From Dyadobacter psychrophilus (GTDB lineage: Bacteria; Bacteroidota; Bacteroidia; Cytophagales; Spirosomataceae): a DNA stretch of 64,000 nucleotides. The translations under genes were made by a program, and so were the position numbers. The notes below the pieces were generated by a model. It searched no databases, was not told where the DNA came from, and saw only the letters and a program-made list of their open reading frames with translations. Where the stretch lies: positions 124,001 through 188,000 of the forward strand of contig NZ_FUZA01000002.1 of NCBI RefSeq assembly GCF_900167945.1, written 5' to 3'. Positions 61,969 through 64,000 of this stretch are shown here, in pieces; within the stretch, counting starts at the first letter, position 1, and the number at the start of each line of letters is the position of its first letter.

Positions 61969-63209
61969 TTGGAGATTTCTTTTTCAGGATTGAACTTGAT
62001 CATAAATGGCGTCGTAAAATCACCCTCGCTTTTGGGATTGCGGCGGGCAGCGAAATAAATATTCCCGTCTTTGTCCCGCACATCGCAACCCGTTGCCTCG
62101 GTAACCGCAGTAATAGGATACTCTTGCAGAATCGTCTTTTTGCCCGATGCTGGATCGTATTCAACCAGAACAGTTTTGTCTTTTACAACATAATTATCAT
62201 GACCGCCGATGATGTAGTACAGCTTGCCGTTTTTGCCAATGTTCAGGTTAGGAACGTAAGGCCCCCAGGCGTCTGCATGGCCGGTTTCGATCACGCCGCC
62301 CAGGTCTTTAACCTTGCCGATTCCGTCTTTTTCAGGATAAAACGCGATCAATTTGGCACCGTAAGTGATGAGGTAAATCACGCCTTTGGCCTCGTCTTTG
62401 GCAAAGGCTGTAACTCCGGTAATGATCTTCGAGCCGGGCGTGCCTGGAAATGCTGGCAGACTTTCTCGCGCAAAAACCAATGAGTCGCTGTCTTTTTCGT
62501 ATTTGACCAGACGCTGCCGCCAATCCACATAATAACAGTTTCCCCACCAGTCTGTGAACAATATACGCGGCACGTGCGAGCTGGCCAGGCGACCGAGGTC
62601 GCGGAGTTGATTTTTCTCCGTGTTATAGACCAGGAAATGCGCTTGTGGATAAGTAATGGCGTAAAGCATTCCGGTTTTTGGGTCAATGTCGATGTCCTTG
62701 ATGCTTTCAAATTGCATTCCGATTCCAAGATTTTTCAAACCTGTTTTCGAGTCCCATTTCATAAAAAATCCACCAGCATAACCCTGTGGGTGCTCCATCA
62801 GATATTCTTCCCTGGATTCGCCGCCGTCCGTAGTGAAATAAATGGAACCATCCGGTGCCGAAACAATTTTGGAATGTATTTTTCCCTGCCATTGATAGCT
62901 GCGCAAGTTTGCCATATCCCGGATGAAACCGTTCAGCTTCATCGCGTTTTGACTAGGATCGTAGGTGAACAAGCCAATGTTGTCCCGGTGATTGGTAACG
63001 CCGATGTGCACTGTATTGGAAGCCGCATTGTAACCGATTGAACCCCAGGTTGAATGCGCTTCGGGAAAATCGGGATATTCAATGAAAGCGACATTCTTTT
63101 CAGAAATGGCAGATTTTTGGGCATGCGCAGCTTGATTGCTAGTTGTTAGCAGCAAACCGGCCAGCCAGCATGTTGCAACGCACAATGGATTGGTAAAGTG
63201 AAAGTTCAT
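61965..63209 (-). CDS. secreted beta-propeller protein 2, first gene of the operon
   Basis: Signal sequence (MNFHFTNPLCVATCWLAGLL) and beta-blade repeats such as APDGSIYFTTDGGESREE and KNGKLYYIIGGHDNYVVKD. It parallels the downstream propeller in layout and they appear to be distant paralogues. It is the first gene of a run of seven closely spaced minus-strand genes down to 53186. An AT-rich dyad lies upstream at 63268. Confidence 0.75.
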   Translation of the reverse strand: MNFHFTNPLCVATCWLAGLLLTTSNQAAHAQKSAISEKNVAFIEYPDFPEAHSTWGSIGYNAASNTVHIGVTNHRDNIGLFTYDPSQNAMKLNGFIRDMANLRSYQWQGKIHSKIVSAPDGSIYFTTDGGESREEYLMEHPQGYAGGFFMKWDSKTGLKNLGIGMQFESIKDIDIDPKTGMLYAITYPQAHFLVYNTEKNQLRDLGRLASSHVPRILFTDWWGNCYYVDWRQRLVKYEKDSDSLVFARESLPAFPGTPGSKIITGVTAFAKDEAKGVIYLITYGAKLIAFYPEKDGIGKVKDLGGVIETGHADAWGPYVPNLNIGKNGKLYYIIGGHDNYVVKDKTVLVEYDPASGKKTILQEYPITAVTEATGCDVRDKDGNIYFAARRNPKSEGDFTTPFMIKFNPEKEISK

Positions 63210-63267
63210 AGATGCTATTTTGAGTAAGCGACGCTAATGTAAAGAATCTTACCTAAAAGTGATAAAT

Positions 63268-63288
63268 ATGAAATAAATTTATTTTCAT
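63268..63288. promoter_or_regulatory. AT-rich dyad, possible DeoR operator
   Basis: ATGAAATAAATTTATTTTCAT is nearly self-complementary (one base out of register) and sits 60-80 bases upstream of the first gene of the operon. Operators of this regulator family often carry TGAAA/TTTCA boxes. This is a weak inference. Confidence 0.3.
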
Positions 63289-63335
63289 TTCATTTCTTTT
63301 GTCTTTCAATAAGAACGAATCTTAACCCTTTGAAC

Positions 63336-64000
63336 CTATGCGTTGCTGGCTTCCTCAAATCCCATGAGCAATGCAGCAATGATGGTCAGCACAATTCCAG
63401 CGATAATGACAGGATGCGGAATGGTCTGATACAAGGCGAGGGATAATGTAACGGTAAGCACCGGAGAAAGGGCCGTGGTAATGGGCGCAATGATGATGGC
63501 TTTGCCATAACGAAAGGCGTAAACCAGACAAAGCGCGCCAAATGCGTTAAGTGACTGCAAGATAAACGATAAATAAGGTCCTTTAAATCCCCATTGAATA
63601 GGCTGACTAAAATCGGTCATATACAATGCCAGCGGGATCAGCGCGATCGACGAAAGCATCATATAGAAATAAAGACTTTCGGCAGACATAAGCTCATTGG
63701 CAAAGCGCATAATGCACCCCTGAGCCCCCCAGGCAAGCAATGGGACGGCAGCAAGCAGCAGCCAGGTGTAGCCGCTCGCCTGAACCGCGCCCACGGGCTG
63801 GTAAGACAGCATAAAGATGGAAATCAGCGCCAGTAAAATCCCGATCCAGCCTCTTTTGCTCGTTTTTTCATGAAGTAAAACAACGGCCAACAGAATGGTT
63901 ACCACCGGAGTAAGCGACAGGATCGGAAAAACCAGATAAGCAGGTGCAATGCGTAGGGTAAAGAAAAGCACCAACTGACCACCCGCTCCCAAAAGTCCCA
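63336..64000 (-). CDS. EamA/DMT-family transporter, 5' end cut by window edge
   Basis: About seven of the usual ten membrane helices are present, including a hinge with ILLAVVLLHEKTSKRGWIGI and a second EamA unit ending IVLTIIAALLMGFEEASN. The frame stays open to base 64000 and the expected first 70-90 residues are missing, so the start lies beyond the window. Substrate unknown. Confidence 0.85.
   Translation of the reverse strand, partial: GLLGAGGQLVLFFTLRIAPAYLVFPILSLTPVVTILLAVVLLHEKTSKRGWIGILLALISIFMLSYQPVGAVQASGYTWLLLAAVPLLAWGAQGCIMRFANELMSAESLYFYMMLSSIALIPLALYMTDFSQPIQWGFKGPYLSFILQSLNAFGALCLVYAFRYGKAIIIAPITTALSPVLTVTLSLALYQTIPHPVIIAGIVLTIIAALLMGFEEASNA

Overview
The window reads as a Bacteroidota chromosome, most likely a Cytophagales/Dyadobacter-type organism. 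The evidence is a SusC/SusD pair, a C-terminal type IX secretion sorting domain, LytTR and OmpR two-component systems paired with outer-membrane beta-barrels, and promoters with the Bacteroidota TAnnTTTG box. The genus is an inference from overall gene style. No rRNA, tRNA or CRISPR array was seen.

Bases 1-11,300 are an AT-rich, decayed genomic island. It starts with the 3' end of an SF1 (UPF1-like) helicase, a conserved hypothetical, a frameshifted membrane gene and a RhuM-Doc fusion toxin. A mobilizable element follows: an excisionase-like DNA-binding gene behind phased operator repeats, a tyrosine integrase cut off after its first catalytic arginine, a VapE-like primase/helicase lacking its N-terminal half, a ParA operon, a probable oriT and a MobC/RHH-type relaxosome gene with no relaxase. 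Between the two truncated genes (4,788-7,475) sits a replacement cargo: a defence-like 351-aa protein, a short gene preceded by a strongly structured, pseudoknotted leader RNA, and a single-pass membrane protein. The leader RNA is the most novel-looking object in the window.

Bases 11,340-28,729 are chromosomal. They hold a LytS/LytTR system divergent from an ABC-2 exporter, a lipoprotein phosphoesterase, a PAP2 phosphatase, an LtaS-like sulfatase with an HD hydrolase, and two paralogous cassettes of OmpR regulator, histidine kinase and outer-membrane beta-barrel.

Bases 29,000-32,879 form a metal/thiol-stress module. Two near-identical MerR-type operators drive a four-gene secreted thiol operon and, separately, ynfA; a MerR with Cys79/Cys114 lies beside them. 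An intact IS1182-like element with 8-bp target repeats follows, then an ECF sigma factor with a membrane partner, a 1-kb segment bounded by related palindromes whose cores match the IS ends, and a HipBA toxin-antitoxin pair.

Bases 40,170-63,209, all on the minus strand, are a glycan-use locus: SusD, SusC, a GH20 hexosaminidase, a giant seven-module T9SS protein, a DeoR regulator, an ACT protein, an esterase, a DUF5107-TPR protein, a DUF4091 protein and two secreted beta-propellers. The window ends inside an EamA transporter gene.
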